NCBI GenBank assembly: GCA_000169115.1
Contig: AAVV01000004.1
Coordinates: 62,001-126,000 of the forward strand
Source: a marine gamma proteobacterium HTCC2080
GTDB lineage: Bacteria; Pseudomonadota; Gammaproteobacteria; Pseudomonadales; Halieaceae
DNA length: 64,000 nt
Reading direction: 5' to 3'
Under the pieces are notes generated by a model. It saw only the letters and a program-made list of their open reading frames with translations. It searched no databases and was not told the DNA's origin. This document shows, one piece after another, positions 62,860 through 64,000 of this stretch (its first letter is position 1; every line of letters starts with the position of its first letter). The translations under genes were made by a program, and so were the position numbers.

Positions 62860-64000
62860 CTAGTCAAGCGTCTTCAGTTCACGACGCATCACTTTTCCGG
62901 TACTGGTTTTTGGTAAATCATCGACAAATTGAACAGCCCGGGGCACCTTGTAGGCGGCCAGATGCTCGCGACAATAAGCAATCACGTTATCTGCGCTGGG
63001 GGTGGCGCCAACCTTGGGCACGATATAAGCCTTGGCCAACTCGCCTTTTTCTTCATCAGGAATACTGCCCACTGCCACCAAAGCGACGTCGGGATGACCC
63101 GCCACCACCCGCTCAATCTCTGCGGGATAAACGTTGTAACCCGCGGTCAAAATCATGTCTTTTTTGCGATCGACGATAAAAATACAGCCGTCGTCGTCCA
63201 TAGACGCCAGATCGCCGGTATGCAGCCAACCGTCAGGTTCAATCGTGTCTCGGGTCGCCTGCTCATTGCCGTAATAGCCCAGCATGACAATACCGCCCTT
63301 AACCATTAGCTCCCCTACCTCGCCTACAGGTAGTGTTTCATTGGCATTTTCGGGGTGAGCAATTCTTGCTTCTGTATAGGGCAACGCCACACCAATAGAA
63401 CCGTGTTTCACCGGACCGTTAGCGGCAAAGGTACTGCCCAGCCCCCCCAGCTCAGTCATACCCCACAGCTCTATTAGCGGGCAGCCGAAGCGCGCTTCAA
63501 CCTCTTCCATTTTAGGCTTGGGCATCGTCTGTCCACCCACAGTGCAGCAGCGCAAAGAAGATAGGTCGTATTGATTAAAGTCAGGATGATTTAGAAGAAA
63601 CATGAACATCGTAGGAACGCCTTCAAACAAGGTGGCCTTATGCTCTTGAATACTTTTTAAAATTGTTTGTTCTTCAAAACTCGGGTGTAACACCAGAGTC
63701 ATGCCGTTTTGTATTGCACCGCTCATGACCACGTTGCCGTAAACGTGAGGGCATGGCAAAGCAGTAACCACCGTGTCGTGATCACTGCGCTGATGCATTA
63801 AGGCCGTCATGGCCACGTTCAAGACAATGCTGCGGTGGGACAGGCAAGCACCCTTGGGGTGGCCGGTGGTACCCGACGTGTAGCCAATAGTCGATAGGCT
63901 ATCAGGATCGATATCGGGTATTTGAAAGGCGTCGCTACCCGCCGCCAAGAGCTCGTTAAATGACAGCATACCCTCAGGCAACGCCGCGTCACCGACGGCG
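62860..64000 (-). CDS. AMP-dependent acyl-CoA synthetase, cut by the right window edge
   Basis: The reading frame is open to the window edge, so the N-terminal domain is missing. The visible 380 residues include TIGYTSGTTGHPKGACLSHR (ATP loop), VPTMFMFLLNHP, LWGMTELGGLGS (second motif), DGWLHTGDLASMDDDGCIFI and VDRKKDMILTAGYNVYPAEI (hinge), and the C-terminal KTSTGKVMRRELK with the catalytic Lys. It resembles long-chain fatty acid or aromatic acid ligases. It is the first seen gene of a unit with the aldehyde dehydrogenase 23 bp downstream and possibly the NhaC antiporter. Confidence 0.92.
   Translation of the reverse strand, partial: AVGDAALPEGMLSFNELLAAGSDAFQIPDIDPDSLSTIGYTSGTTGHPKGACLSHRSIVLNVAMTALMHQRSDHDTVVTALPCPHVYGNVVMSGAIQNGMTLVLHPSFEEQTILKSIQEHKATLFEGVPTMFMFLLNHPDFNQYDLSSLRCCTVGGQTMPKPKMEEVEARFGCPLIELWGMTELGGLGSTFAANGPVKHGSIGVALPYTEARIAHPENANETLPVGEVGELMVKGGIVMLGYYGNEQATRDTIEPDGWLHTGDLASMDDDGCIFIVDRKKDMILTAGYNVYPAEIERVVAGHPDVALVAVGSIPDEEKGELAKAYIVPKVGATPSADNVIAYCREHLAAYKVPRAVQFVDDLPKTSTGKVMRRELKTLD

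Noticed and set aside
1-64000. CRISPR arrays, insertion sequences, prophage genes, tRNA or rRNA genes, biosynthetic megaenzymes or defence systems
   Set aside because: No repeat-spacer pattern, transposase, integrase, capsid, restriction or toxin-antitoxin signatures were found on reading the window; small RNAs cannot be excluded by eye.

Overview
The window looks like chromosomal DNA of a free-living, aerobic, probably marine gammaproteobacterium. The grounds are dense genes on both strands in short operons, a TonB-dependent receptor, many acyl-CoA ligases, MaoC hydratases and acyl-CoA dehydrogenases, a DUF1501/c-type cytochrome pair, DUF1254 and DUF2817 proteins, a neutral ceramidase and a NhaC antiporter. 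A relative of the OM60/NOR5 (Halieaceae) or Spongiibacteraceae type is a guess from gene content, not a phylogenetic result. No rRNA, tRNA, CRISPR array, phage or insertion sequence was seen. The theme is catabolism of CoA-activated carboxylic acids.

Layout. 1-2.5 kb: two nitronate monooxygenase-family genes (one cut by the left edge) flank an enoyl-CoA hydratase homologue. 2.5-8.6 kb: an MFS transporter and a beta-lactamase-fold serine hydrolase run leftward, a LysR regulator is divergent from them, and a TonB receptor is convergent with the regulator. The regulator promoter and the receptor promoter share an almost identical AT-rich element, so this looks like one uptake-and-hydrolysis regulon. 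8.9-15.6 kb: a leftward operon holds a CoA transferase, two acyl-CoA dehydrogenases, a PLP aminotransferase and a frameshifted acyl-CoA ligase. It is divergent from a rightward pair, a fused indolepyruvate ferredoxin oxidoreductase and a cytoplasmic BisC/TorZ-type molybdoenzyme (15.7-21.6 kb). An MFS transporter and a DUF2817 peptidase-like protein follow.

24.2-33.9 kb is the most distinctive region. One leftward gene train encodes an acyl-CoA ligase, a phenylacetyl-CoA-epoxidase-like diiron oxygenase, a Cys-less SCP2-type thiolase (probable retro-aldolase) with its DUF35 partner, two MaoC hydratases, and AraC and TetR regulators. The PaaD-type maturation protein is split into a separate DUF59 protein and a separate zinc-ribbon protein, interleaved as A, D(N), B, D(C), C. 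No reductase (PaaE) is present. A perfect 8-bp inverted repeat of TetR-operator form lies just before the oxygenase large subunit. A second AraC regulator lies upstream.

34-46.4 kb: a MaoC protein, an FMN-dependent 2-hydroxyacid dehydrogenase, a propionyl-CoA-synthetase-like enzyme, a secreted DUF1254 protein divergent from a di-haem-motif secreted protein with its Tat-exported DUF1501 partner, two overlapping glutathione transferases, and a CvfB-like RNA-binding protein lacking its first S1 domain. 46.5-64 kb: a 2-oxoglutarate oxygenase, two aldehyde dehydrogenases, an intact paralogue of the frameshifted ligase, a neutral ceramidase with Thr in place of the nucleophilic Ser, a secreted amidohydrolase, a ligase whose promoter overlaps a 36-bp perfect palindrome, an S9 peptidase, a NhaC antiporter and a ligase cut by the right edge.

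Taken together the genes suggest import of ester, amide or lipid-like compounds, hydrolysis, CoA activation, beta-oxidation-like or retro-aldol shortening, and in one cluster oxygenation of a CoA thioester. Substrates cannot be named from sequence alone.
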